Assembly: GCA_028819075.1 (NCBI GenBank)
Contig: JAPPMM010000018.1
Coordinates: forward strand, 94,529 to 158,528
Direction of reading: 5' to 3'
DNA length: 64,000 nucleotides
Source: Gammaproteobacteria bacterium
Lineage (GTDB): Bacteria > Gemmatimonadota > Gemmatimonadetes > Longimicrobiales > Gaopeijiaceae
The notes under the pieces are model-generated. The model was not told the DNA's origin, did no database searches, and saw only the letters and a list, made by a program, of their open reading frames with translations. Within the stretch, counting starts at the first letter, position 1; every line of letters begins with the position of its first letter. Below, piece by piece: positions 1 to 8,134 of this stretch. The translations under genes were made by a program, and so were the position numbers.

Positions 1-554
1 TCGTCGATGTAGCCCCGGCGGTCACGGCGATAGGTCAGCCGTGTGACGATCTTGGGGGCTTCGGTCCAGCTCGCCCCCTCGGGCGGCGAGGGCATGTCGA
101 TGGCCCAGCGCTCGTCCGACGGAACCGTCATGACGAATGAGATGTGGGTGCCGTCGGGCGACCAGGCGATGTCGGACGGGCTCTCCTCCAGGCGCGTGAT
201 CTGGGTGGTGGCGCCCTCGGCGTCCATCCAGCGCACGAAGATCTGCGAGTCGTTGAGGAAGGCGATGCGGGTGCCGTCGGGCGACCAGCGCGGGCTCGAT
301 CCCTCGAGCAGGAAGCGGGCCCGCGAGCCGTCGGCGTTCATCACCCACACCGACGAGGCCCTGCGGTCGTCCTGCTGGTCCACCCAGGACCGCGTGTACA
401 CGATCCGGCTGCCGTCGGGAGAGATGCGGGGATCGGCCACCCACTCCCAGTCCAGGTACTTGTCGAGCGACAGCACCTCCCCCTCCTGGGCGGAGACCTG
501 GGGCGCGAAGGCGAGCAGGAGAAACAGCGGGATCATTCGGGCTCCGCGGACCAT
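1..554 (-). CDS. S9-type peptidase, N-terminal part (runs off window start)
   Basis: The reading frame starts with a secretion signal (MVRGARMIPLFLLLAFAPQ, then VSAQE) and continues into repeated blades with the WSPDGT and ISPDGSR signatures of the TolB/PD40-type beta-propeller found in front of prolyl-oligopeptidase-family (S9) catalytic domains. The window edge removes the rest, so no catalytic residues can be seen. Two in-frame ATGs lie at 554 and 560. A GGAGG sits six bases upstream of the first but abuts the second, so 554 is preferred. The gene is divergent from the S9 peptidase at 753, with about 200 bp between them. It could instead be an amidohydrolase with the same propeller. Export to the periplasm is likely. 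Confidence 0.8.
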   Translation of the reverse strand, partial: MVRGARMIPLFLLLAFAPQVSAQEGEVLSLDKYLDWEWVADPRISPDGSRIVYTRSWVDQQDDRRASSVWVMNADGSRARFLLEGSSPRWSPDGTRIAFLNDSQIFVRWMDAEGATTQITRLEESPSDIAWSPDGTHISFVMTVPSDERWAIDMPSPPEGASWTEAPKIVTRLTYRRDRRGYID

Positions 555-752
555 CTTCATCCTCCGGAAAAGCAAGCGCACTCTTGAGCCTTTGAGAAAC
601 TCGGGAACAGAAGCGAAAGCTACCGGAGTCGAAACTCGCGGGCCAGAGAGTCCGGGCATTTGCTCCCGCGCCTCGGGTGCCCCCACATTCCGGGTCTGTA
701 CGGTTCGAACGCCAGCACGTCTGGCGTGCCACGTGATTCCGGAGAGACCATC

Positions 753-3248
753 ATGGCCCCGACCACCACACCCTCCCGCCCCATGTCCACGGCCCGGCGA
801 TCCCACGGCAGAGCACGGAGACTGCTGCCGGCCACGCTCGTGGCGGCCTGCGCCGCCGGGTTCCTGGCCTCGGCCGCGCACGAAGTCTCCGCCCAGGAGG
901 GATATCGCATGCCTCCCCAGGAGATCGTTCGCATCCTCGACGCGCCTCCGCCCCCGTTCGTGAACGTCAGCCCGGACGGGGAGTGGATCGTGCTCACCGG
1001 CCGCCGCAGCATGCCCTCGATCGAGGACATGGCGCAGCCCATGCTTCGTCTGGGTGGCCGGCGCATCAATCCGGCGACCACCGGCGTCTTCGGACCCTCG
1101 ACGGGACGCGATCCGGGACTGACCACCACCCTCTCGGTGATGAATGTCGCCGATGGTTCCCAGCGATCCGTCGACGCGCCGGAGGGCGGTTGGGGCGTGC
1201 CGCGCTTCGCTCCCGCAGGTGACCGGTTCGCGATCACGCGCACCGTGAGCGACGGGATCGAACTCTGGACCGGAAGCGTCTCGGAGGCCAGTGCCCGGAG
1301 GCTCACCGGGGAGCAGCTGAACGGGGTGCGCGGAGAGCCCTGCCAGTGGATGCCGGGCGGGGACGAGCTGCTATGCACCCTGGTGCCCTCGGGACGCGGG
1401 CCCTCGCCCATGGCGCCCCCGGTCCCCGGCGGCCCGGTCATCCAGGAAGCCGAAGGCAGGACCGCCCCGGTACGCACCTACCAGGACCTCATCGAAGACT
1501 CCCACGGCGCAGCGCTGTACGAGTACTTCGCCACCTCCCAGCCCGCCATCGTGGATGCGGACGACGGGACGGTGCGCACGCTGGGGGAACCCGGCATCTG
1601 GAATCTCAGCCGTTCGCCCAGCGGCGCGTACATCCTCGCGGAGAGGACGGTGCGCCCCTTCTCCTACCTGGTGCCGGATTCGCGCTTCCCGAAGGAGCTG
1701 GAGATCTGGAGCCGGGACGGCGGCGTGGTGGCCGAAGTCGCGGCGCTCCCGCTCGCGGACCGAGCGCCCATCGGAGGCGTGGAGGAGGGTCCGCGCGGAC
1801 ACCGCTGGATGCCCGGGGAGGACCACACCCTGATGTGGGTCGAGGCGCTGGACGGGGGCGATCCCTGGACGGAGGCCGAGCACCGCGACCAGGTGATGCG
1901 GCTGGCTGCACCGTTCGACGGCGATGCCGCGGAGGTGGCGCGCACGGCCCTCCGCTACGCGGGACTCTCGCGGGGGGAGGATGGTCTGGCGCTGCTGACC
2001 GAGTCCTGGCGCCGGTCCAACATGATCCGCACCTGGCGGATCGACGTGGACGGCGGCGCCGAGCCCAGGCTGATCTGGGAGCGCAACTCGCAGGACCGCT
2101 ACGGCGACCCCGGGACCCCGGTGACGCGGCGCGCGGAGAACGGCGAGTCGCTCATCGTGCAGGACGGCGACTGGATCTTCCTGACGGGCGCGGGCGCCTC
2201 GGATGCCGGCGACCATCCCTTCCTCGACCGCATGAATCTCGCCACCGGCGAGAGCGAACGCCTCTTCCAGGCCTCCCCGGGCAGCTACGAGTCCGTGGTC
2301 GCCATGCTCGACGACGACGGCCGCCGCGTCCTCACCCAGTATGAGACGCCTCTAGAGCCGCCCAACTATTTCGTGCGCGACACCCGTTCCGAGGACCGCA
2401 GGCAGCTGACCCGGTTCGAGAATCCCCATCCCGAACTCTCCGACGTGACGCGCCAGTTCGTCACCTACGAGCGCGAGGACGGGGTGCAGCTCTCAGGGAC
2501 GCTCTACCTGCCCGCCGACTACGAGGAGGGAACGCGGCTGCCCACTATCGTGTGGGCCTATCCGCGCGAATACTCCAACCCCGACGTGGCCGGCCAGGTG
2601 CGCGGCTCGCCCAGCCGCTTCACGCGCGTGGGCGGCGCCTCACACCTCTTCTTCCTCACGCAGGGGTACGCCGTCTTCGACGGACCCACCATGCCGATCA
2701 TCGGCGAGGAGACGCCCAACGACACGTATGTGGATCAGCTCGTAAGCTCCGCGGCGGCGGCTGTGGACAAGGTGGTGGAAATGGGCGTCACCGACCGCGG
2801 CCGGGTCGGCGTCGGCGGCCACAGCTACGGCGCCTTCATGACCGCCAACCTGCTCGCCCACTCCGACCTGTTCCAGGCCGGCATCGCGCGCAGCGGCGCC
2901 TACAACCGCACCCTGACGCCCTTCGGCTTCCAGAACGAGCGCCGCACCTTCTGGGAGGCGGGCGACGTCTACTTCGCGATGTCGCCGTTCATGCACGCCG
3001 ACGACATCAACGAGCCGATGATCCTCATACACGGGGAGGCCGACAACAACTCGGGGACCTTCCCGGTGCAGTCGCGGCGCATGTTCCACGCGATGAAGGG
3101 CAACGGGGGCACGGCCCGGCTGGTGATGTTGCCCCACGAAAGCCACGGCTACCGGGGGCGTGAGTCGGTGATGCACGCGCTGGCCGAAATGGTGGAGTGG
3201 ATGGACACGTACGTGAAGAACGCGGGCGTGCCGGTGATGGACCGGTAG
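753..3248 (+). CDS. Secreted S9-family serine peptidase (prolyl oligopeptidase-like)
   Basis: An 831-residue alpha/beta-hydrolase-fold peptidase that should cleave short peptides in the periplasm or outside. The ATG at 753 follows GGAGA by seven bases and gives a basic n-region, a hydrophobic stretch and an A-Q-E cleavage site near residue 48. A longer frame open from 660 lacks such support. After a propeller region of about 500 residues, the catalytic domain shows the nucleophile in GGHSYGAF (Ser691), the acid in GEADNN (Asp764) and the histidine in ESHGY (His798). The triad order and spacing are those of S9. The region near residue 560 (VWAYPREYSNPDVAGQ) resembles the S9C/acylaminoacyl-peptidase-like group. 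It is a second peptidase beside the divergent partial gene. Confidence 0.92.
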   Translation: MAPTTTPSRPMSTARRSHGRARRLLPATLVAACAAGFLASAAHEVSAQEGYRMPPQEIVRILDAPPPPFVNVSPDGEWIVLTGRRSMPSIEDMAQPMLRLGGRRINPATTGVFGPSTGRDPGLTTTLSVMNVADGSQRSVDAPEGGWGVPRFAPAGDRFAITRTVSDGIELWTGSVSEASARRLTGEQLNGVRGEPCQWMPGGDELLCTLVPSGRGPSPMAPPVPGGPVIQEAEGRTAPVRTYQDLIEDSHGAALYEYFATSQPAIVDADDGTVRTLGEPGIWNLSRSPSGAYILAERTVRPFSYLVPDSRFPKELEIWSRDGGVVAEVAALPLADRAPIGGVEEGPRGHRWMPGEDHTLMWVEALDGGDPWTEAEHRDQVMRLAAPFDGDAAEVARTALRYAGLSRGEDGLALLTESWRRSNMIRTWRIDVDGGAEPRLIWERNSQDRYGDPGTPVTRRAENGESLIVQDGDWIFLTGAGASDAGDHPFLDRMNLATGESERLFQASPGSYESVVAMLDDDGRRVLTQYETPLEPPNYFVRDTRSEDRRQLTRFENPHPELSDVTRQFVTYEREDGVQLSGTLYLPADYEEGTRLPTIVWAYPREYSNPDVAGQVRGSPSRFTRVGGASHLFFLTQGYAVFDGPTMPIIGEETPNDTYVDQLVSSAAAAVDKVVEMGVTDRGRVGVGGHSYGAFMTANLLAHSDLFQAGIARSGAYNRTLTPFGFQNERRTFWEAGDVYFAMSPFMHADDINEPMILIHGEADNNSGTFPVQSRRMFHAMKGNGGTARLVMLPHESHGYRGRESVMHALAEMVEWMDTYVKNAGVPVMDR

Positions 3249-3291
3249 GGGTGAGCGAGCCGCTGGAGGCGGTTGAGCGGTGACCTGACCC

Positions 3292-4383
3292 ATGCCCGTC
3301 CGCGCAGCCGTCATGACAGGCCCGCACGAGCCTATGGTCGTGCAGACCCTGGAGGACCCGGACCTGGAACCCGGCGCCGTCCTCCTGGAGACCATCGCCA
3401 GCGAAGTCTGCGGCACCGACGTCCACCTGTGGCACGGTCGGCTGGCCGGGGTGCCCTACCCGATCATCCCCGGCCACGTGAGCGTGGGCAGGGTGGCGGA
3501 GGCGCGCGGGGTGGAGCGAGACGCGGTCGGGCGGCCGCTGGCGCCCGGCGACGTGGTGACCTTCCTGGACGTGCACGAAACCTGCTACCGCTGCTACCAC
3601 TGCCTGGTGGCGCGCCAGCCCAACCGGTGTCCGGCGCGCAAGGTGTACGGCATCACCTACACCCTCGCGGAAGGGCTGCTGGGGGGCTGGGCGGAGCGCA
3701 TCTGCCTGAAGCCGGGAGTGCGCATTCTCCGGCTGCCGGACAACCTGGACGCGGACGACGTGATCGGGGGTGGGTGCGGGCTCTTCACCGGCTTCGCGGC
3801 GGTGGATCGCGCCGATCTGCGCATGGGGGATGTGGTGGTGGTGCAGGGGGCCGGTCCGGTGGGACTGGCCGCCGCCGCCTTCGCCGGTCTGTCGGGCGCG
3901 GCCGAGGTCGTGCTCATCGGCGATCCGGATGCCCGCCTGGCGCTCGGGGCACGCATGGGAGCGGGAGTGGGGCTCTCGCTGTCGGGCACCACGCCGGAGG
4001 AGCGCCTCGACGCGGTCATGGCGTGCACCGGAGGGCGCGGGGCCGACCTGGTCATCGAGGCGAGCGGCAACCCGGCCGCCATCCCCGAGGGATTCGCGCT
4101 CGTCCGCGACGGGGGCCGCTATGTCGTGGCAGGACACTACACCGACGCCGGGCCCGTAGAGATCAATCCGCACACCGACATCAACCGCGGGCACGTGGAC
4201 GTGCGGGGCCAGTGGGGGACCGACTTCCATCATCTGGTACGCGCCCTCCGGCTGCTTTCCCGGCACCGCGAACGCCTGCCATTCGCCGAGGTGATCGGGG
4301 CGCGCTATCCGCTCGAAAGCACGCAGCAGGCGCTCGAGGATGTGGCCGCGCTGCGGGTCACGAAGGCGCTTGTGGTGCCCTGA
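3292..4383 (+). CDS. Zinc-dependent alcohol dehydrogenase-like (MDR) protein
   Basis: A 363-residue medium-chain dehydrogenase/reductase. The N-terminal GroES-like domain has the catalytic-zinc cysteine in CGTDVH (Cys40) and histidine at 62. The usual GHE motif reads GHV, so the glutamate that normally stabilises the catalytic zinc is a valine. Four structural-zinc cysteines are present in the stretch from ETCYRCYHC to NRC (about residues 98-112). The Rossmann domain carries GAGPVGLAAAA (about residue 188), so an NAD(P)-linked oxidation or reduction is expected. The substrate cannot be named. It starts 43 bases after the S9 peptidase and ends 12 bases from the convergent DtxR gene. The GHV variant may mark a subfamily rather than a broken enzyme. 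Confidence 0.85.
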   Translation: MPVRAAVMTGPHEPMVVQTLEDPDLEPGAVLLETIASEVCGTDVHLWHGRLAGVPYPIIPGHVSVGRVAEARGVERDAVGRPLAPGDVVTFLDVHETCYRCYHCLVARQPNRCPARKVYGITYTLAEGLLGGWAERICLKPGVRILRLPDNLDADDVIGGGCGLFTGFAAVDRADLRMGDVVVVQGAGPVGLAAAAFAGLSGAAEVVLIGDPDARLALGARMGAGVGLSLSGTTPEERLDAVMACTGGRGADLVIEASGNPAAIPEGFALVRDGGRYVVAGHYTDAGPVEINPHTDINRGHVDVRGQWGTDFHHLVRALRLLSRHRERLPFAEVIGARYPLESTQQALEDVAALRVTKALVVP

Positions 4384-4395
4384 CGGCCTCGGACG

Positions 4396-5112
4396 TCAGA
4401 GGGACCGCGCGGAGTCGTCGGCGGGCTGTGCGGCCGGCTCCAGGTCGATGAAGATGCAGCGCGCCAGGTCGAAGCCGATCGCCTGGCTGTCGCCGTCGGG
4501 TCCGCCCAGGCGCACCGTCACGGGTCCGTTGAACGGAGCCCTCTCCTCCACCGCCAGGATCACCCCCGGCAGGAGCCCCCTGGCCTCCAGATAGCGCAGT
4601 CTCTCCGGCTCGTCGTCGCGCACCGCGCGGATCCGGATCGGGCCGGTGGCGTCGGAATCCGCCAGCGTCGGATAGCTGGTCGAATCGATCTCGCCTCCCG
4701 GCGTCGGAATGGGCGCGCCGTGGGGATCGTGGCGCGGGTTCTTGAGCGCGTCGGCCATGCGCTCGATGAGCTGATCGGAGGCGGCGTGCTCGAGCCGCTC
4801 GGCTTCGTCGTGCACATCCTCCCAGGAATAGCCGAGGCGCACGCTGAGGTAGGTCTCGATGATGCGATGGCGACGAACGATGCGGAGCGCTTCCCGGCGG
4901 CCGCTGGGCGTGAGGCCGACGCCGCGGTAGGGCTCGTGCTCCACGACGCCCAGGTCGGCCAGGCGCTTCACCATTCCGCTCACCGACGCGGGCTGTACGC
5001 CCAGGGTGCTGGCGATATCGCTGGTGGTGGCGGTATCGTCGTGCTCCGTGAGGGCGAAGATCGCCTTCAGGTAATCCTCGATCGAAGGCGAGAATCGGGA
5101 CGTTTGAGCCAT
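4396..5112 (-). CDS. DtxR/MntR-family metal-dependent transcriptional regulator
   Basis: A 238-residue regulator with the full three-part layout of the iron- or manganese-responsive DtxR family. A winged helix-turn-helix comes first (SIEDYLKAIFALTE, then TSDIASTLGVQPASVSGMVK, residues about 9-55). The metal-binding/dimerisation domain follows (RRHRIIETYLS, then WEDVHDEAERLEHAASD, about 78-115), and a C-terminal SH3/FeoA-like domain lies at about 155-230. The His and Glu side chains of the dimerisation domain that serve as metal ligands are present. Such proteins repress metal uptake genes when iron or manganese is plentiful. No uptake gene is adjacent; the divergent neighbour is a small outer-membrane protein. 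Which metal is sensed cannot be told from the sequence. Confidence 0.92.
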   Translation of the reverse strand: MAQTSRFSPSIEDYLKAIFALTEHDDTATTSDIASTLGVQPASVSGMVKRLADLGVVEHEPYRGVGLTPSGRREALRIVRRHRIIETYLSVRLGYSWEDVHDEAERLEHAASDQLIERMADALKNPRHDPHGAPIPTPGGEIDSTSYPTLADSDATGPIRIRAVRDDEPERLRYLEARGLLPGVILAVEERAPFNGPVTVRLGGPDGDSQAIGFDLARCIFIDLEPAAQPADDSARSL

Positions 5113-5138
5113 CGCGGGTTGTTGTTGCGTGGGCGGGG

Positions 5139-5155
5139 CTACAATCTAACCTGTC
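5139..5155 (-). promoter_or_regulatory. Candidate promoter/auto-operator of the DtxR-family gene
   Basis: Reading the minus strand, a TAGATT (-10-like) lies at 5148-5143, about 30 bases before the ATG at 5112. The overlapping CTAACCT resembles one half of the DtxR/IdeR iron box, but the other half matches poorly. No convincing -35 is visible and there is no Shine-Dalgarno in the short leader. This is only a suggestion of autoregulation. Confidence 0.25.
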
Positions 5156-5253
5156 CTTTCCCGCGCTGCCGGAGCACCTCGCGCCCTCCCGGTCGAGGCC
5201 GGCCGCGGGGGGACGACCCCAAACCAACCCGACCAACCCGGAGCGATGCGCAC

Positions 5254-5901
5254 ATGAGAATCGGACACGGATCGAGGGCAACTGCGCTGGTGCTGCTTGC
5301 GGGATGCCTCTCCACCGCGCTGGCGCCGCCGGGCGCGAGGGCCCAGGGAGGCTACCTGATCTTCCAGGCCGGATACTACGTGCCCACCCAGGATCTGGGC
5401 CTTCTGGCAGATGCCGGCTTCGGGCAGGCGGTCGAGTTCGGCGAGCGCGAACGGAGCTTCGCCTACTCCCTCGGGCTGGAACTCGCCGTTTCCGGGCCCA
5501 TCTCGGGGCGCGCGACGCTGGCGTACGCGACGAGCGCGGACCTCGCCGTCTCGGCCGGCATGTGTCCGGAGTGCGAGGCTCGCAACAACCTCCTCAACGC
5601 CACTGCCGCCCTCGTCTTCCGCCCGCTTCCCAGCGGCGTTCCCGTTCAACCGTACCTGCTGGGTGGCGGTGGCGTGAAGCACTACGACCTGGAGTCGCTG
5701 GACGCGCTGCACCGGTCGCCCCTGCACGATCAGACCCGGAGGACCATGCTGCTCGGCGCGGGCATCGAGGTGAGGATGGGTCCGCTGCGCATCGTCACCG
5801 AACTCTCCGACTACATCAGCCCGATCTTCGCCGACAACGACGTGGAGACCACGCAGCACGATCTGTTCTGGACGGCGGGGCTCATGCTGGGGAGTGGCTG
5901 A
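5254..5901 (+). CDS. Outer-membrane beta-barrel-like protein, exported
   Basis: A 215-residue protein with a clear signal peptide (MRIGHGSRATALVLLAGC, then a cleavage region near GARAQGG). The mature part has alternating hydrophobic/polar stretches with glycines and aromatic ends (GYLIFQAGYYVPTQ; FAYSLGLELAVSG; ARNNLLNATAALVF; YLLGGGGVKHYDL), as in small outer-membrane beta-barrels, and it ends on a strand-like FWTAGLMLGSG. A pair of cysteines (CPEC) lies near residue 107. The ATG at 5254 follows GGAG by ten bases; an ATG at 5246 is out of frame. No enzymatic motif is seen. The role is probably structural or as a channel in the outer membrane. It is divergent from the DtxR gene. Confidence 0.75.
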   Translation: MRIGHGSRATALVLLAGCLSTALAPPGARAQGGYLIFQAGYYVPTQDLGLLADAGFGQAVEFGERERSFAYSLGLELAVSGPISGRATLAYATSADLAVSAGMCPECEARNNLLNATAALVFRPLPSGVPVQPYLLGGGGVKHYDLESLDALHRSPLHDQTRRTMLLGAGIEVRMGPLRIVTELSDYISPIFADNDVETTQHDLFWTAGLMLGSG

Positions 5902-6020
5902 AGCGGCGCCGAGCTTGGCGGAAAGGGCGAGGAAACATATCTTTCTCATTCTGTGCCGTTGTGTTTGGCACGGTGTTTCGATCCGTCGATTTCGAGGTCT
6001 TGGACGAGTTGGAGGTGAGC

Positions 6021-6239
6021 GTGCCTGAATCCGCGCCCCATGAGAAGGTGATCGATTCCGTAGCTGTGGACGCCAAGCGCATCCTGCTGCGGTATGGGAC
6101 GCCCATCGCAATCCTGGATCGCGTCTCGGAAGTAGACCGGATCGCGCTCGCCCGCCAGGTCAGCCGCACGCGTCTGCCTGACCGCGAGCCGCGGCTGAGA
6201 GCGCTGCTGGAAGAGCACGGGTACCTCCAGGTGGACTGA
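6021..6239 (+). CDS. Small hypothetical protein
   Basis: A 72-residue, charged, probably soluble protein. GGAGG at 6011-6015 sits five bases before the GTG at 6021, which decides this start; in-frame GTGs at 5961 and 5973 lack such a site. The middle (KRILLRYGTPIAILDRVSEVD) and the end (PRLRALLEEHGYLQVD) look helical. No family was recognised. It lies alone between the outer-membrane protein and the gamma-glutamyltransferase, both on the same strand. Confidence 0.5.
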   Translation: MPESAPHEKVIDSVAVDAKRILLRYGTPIAILDRVSEVDRIALARQVSRTRLPDREPRLRALLEEHGYLQVD

Positions 6240-6307
6240 CATCCGGGGACGCGGGACCTGCGGATCGAATGGAGTCCGCGCCGCGTCTGCGTGGGACGGG
6301 AGGTTTC

Positions 6308-8014
6308 ATGAGGGCATCGCACTCCTCTCGCTGTCTTGCCCTTTCACTGGTTCTGCTGTGGGGATGTGGCGGGACTGCGCCGACGCGCGTCGAGCCCACC
6401 ACCGACCAGGTGGCGCAGTCGAGCCGGGGAATGGTGGTCGCGGCCCAGCCGCTTGCGACCGCCGCGGGCGTCGAAATGCTCGAGCGGGGCGGCAACGCGG
6501 CCGATGCGGCGGTGGCCGCGGCATTTGCGGTATCGGTGGTGGAGCCGAGCATGAACTCGATCGGCGGGCGCACCCAGATACTGGTGCGAACCGCGGAAGG
6601 GACCTTTCACGGCATCGACGCCACCACCCAGGCCCCGGACACCTACGATCCCGACACGGCCCCTCAGGCCGGTTACGGGTATCCCACCGTGGGATTGCCG
6701 GGGGCCGTCGCGGGGCTCACCCGCCTCCTCGACGAGCACGGCACGCTTCCGCTGGCCACCGTAATGGAGCCGGCCATTCGGTACGCCTCCGAAGGCTTCG
6801 TGCTCCTGCCCGGTGAAGCCGCCCGCCAGGCATCGACTTCAGAGCAACTGCGGGAATCCGAGGGCGCGACCCTGTACTACATCGAGCCGGACGGATCGCC
6901 GTACGACGCGGGCGACCATTTCGTGCAGAGCGATCTGGCGATGGTGCTGCGCCGCATCGCTTCCGGAGGCGCCGACGCCTTCTACCGGGGCGAGATCGCG
7001 AGGGCCATGGCCGACGACATCGTGGGCGCGGGCGGGCACGTCACGGCCGGCGCGCTCGCCGGCTACCGCGCCGAGGATTCCCGCGTGGTGCGGGGCAGCT
7101 ACCGCGGCCACGAGCTGGTGGGCACGTTCACCCCGGCTGCCGGGGCAATGACCATCGGCATCCTTCAGATCATCGAGAACTTCGACATGGCGGGGGCCGA
7201 CGAGACGACGTGGGCCCTGGTGGTGGGGCAGGCGCTTGCGCTCGGCTTCGAGGCGGCGCGCACCCACCGCGGACCCGACGCGTGGCAGCTGCTCACGTCG
7301 CGGGAATGGGCGCGCGAGCAGGCCGAACGCGTCCATCTGCCGGTGGCGGCGGCGGCCATGGGACCGGAGCCCGCAGCTGCGCCCCGGGCTTCCCCGGAGA
7401 CCGGAGCTACCTATTTCGCAGGCCCGGACGACGACGGACACACCACGCACCTTTCGACCGCGGACGCCGACGGCATGGCGGTGTCGCTCACCCAGACCAT
7501 CGGGCCGGCGATGGGCTCGAAGATCGCCACGCCGGGGCTGGGCTTCCTCTACGCGGCGACCCTGGGAGGGTATCTGGGCCGCCTCGAGCCGGGCGAGCGG
7601 GCGCGCTCCAACATCGCCCCGTTCATGGTACTGGACGGCGACGATCCGATGCTGGTGCTGGGCGCTGCCGGGGGAGCACGCATCGTCTCGGCCGTCGTGC
7701 AGGCGGTATGCCGGGTCGTCGATCAGGGGCTCTCCCTTCCCGAGGCGCTGGCCGCCGCACGCCTTCATCCGATGCAGGGATCGCTGAACTCACCGGGCTC
7801 CGAGAGCGGGTTCCAGATGGAGACGTCGCCGGATATCGGCTGGTCCCCGGAGGTCATCGCGGAGTTGCGTCAGCTCGGTTTCGCGGTGCAGGAGGTGCCA
7901 CGCTCCGGCGCGTTCGGACGCATCCACGGGATGTCGTACGATGCCACCGCCTCCTCCTGGACGGGGGCCGCGGATCCGGACTGGGAGGGGAGCGCGGCGG
8001 CGCCTCGCAACTGA
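6308..8014 (+). CDS. ggt: Gamma-glutamyltransferase, predicted lipoprotein
   Basis: A 568-residue member of the gamma-glutamyltranspeptidase family (N-terminal-nucleophile hydrolase), which cleaves or transfers gamma-glutamyl groups of glutathione and related peptides. The N-terminal motif GGNAADAAVAAAFA and the processing region DGHTTHLSTADADG are plain. The second half should be released by self-cleavage before Thr379, the first of the two threonines. SLTQTIG and PGLGFLYA continue the small subunit as usual. The start at 6308 follows GGGAGG. The signal sequence ends in a lipobox-like LLWGC, which suggests lipid anchoring rather than a soluble periplasmic enzyme. Downstream, 120 bp away, is an N-acyl-amino-acid amidohydrolase on the same strand. 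Confidence 0.93.
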   Translation: MRASHSSRCLALSLVLLWGCGGTAPTRVEPTTDQVAQSSRGMVVAAQPLATAAGVEMLERGGNAADAAVAAAFAVSVVEPSMNSIGGRTQILVRTAEGTFHGIDATTQAPDTYDPDTAPQAGYGYPTVGLPGAVAGLTRLLDEHGTLPLATVMEPAIRYASEGFVLLPGEAARQASTSEQLRESEGATLYYIEPDGSPYDAGDHFVQSDLAMVLRRIASGGADAFYRGEIARAMADDIVGAGGHVTAGALAGYRAEDSRVVRGSYRGHELVGTFTPAAGAMTIGILQIIENFDMAGADETTWALVVGQALALGFEAARTHRGPDAWQLLTSREWAREQAERVHLPVAAAAMGPEPAAAPRASPETGATYFAGPDDDGHTTHLSTADADGMAVSLTQTIGPAMGSKIATPGLGFLYAATLGGYLGRLEPGERARSNIAPFMVLDGDDPMLVLGAAGGARIVSAVVQAVCRVVDQGLSLPEALAAARLHPMQGSLNSPGSESGFQMETSPDIGWSPEVIAELRQLGFAVQEVPRSGAFGRIHGMSYDATASSWTGAADPDWEGSAAAPRN

Positions 8015-8134
8015 CCTGGGCTCGACTCACGGGACGCTCCCGGGGCAGCCGCTTGCGTTGGCGGGGGCCCCGCATGCCGTGGAAGTGCAACCGGCGGCGT
8101 CCGCAAACGCCGACCGCTGACAAGGAATCCGGAG

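Noticed and set aside
660..740. A GGTTCGAAC motif that resembles a tRNA T-loop
   Set aside because: No acceptor stem, anticodon arm or matching T-stem can be drawn around it. No tRNA was found anywhere in the window.
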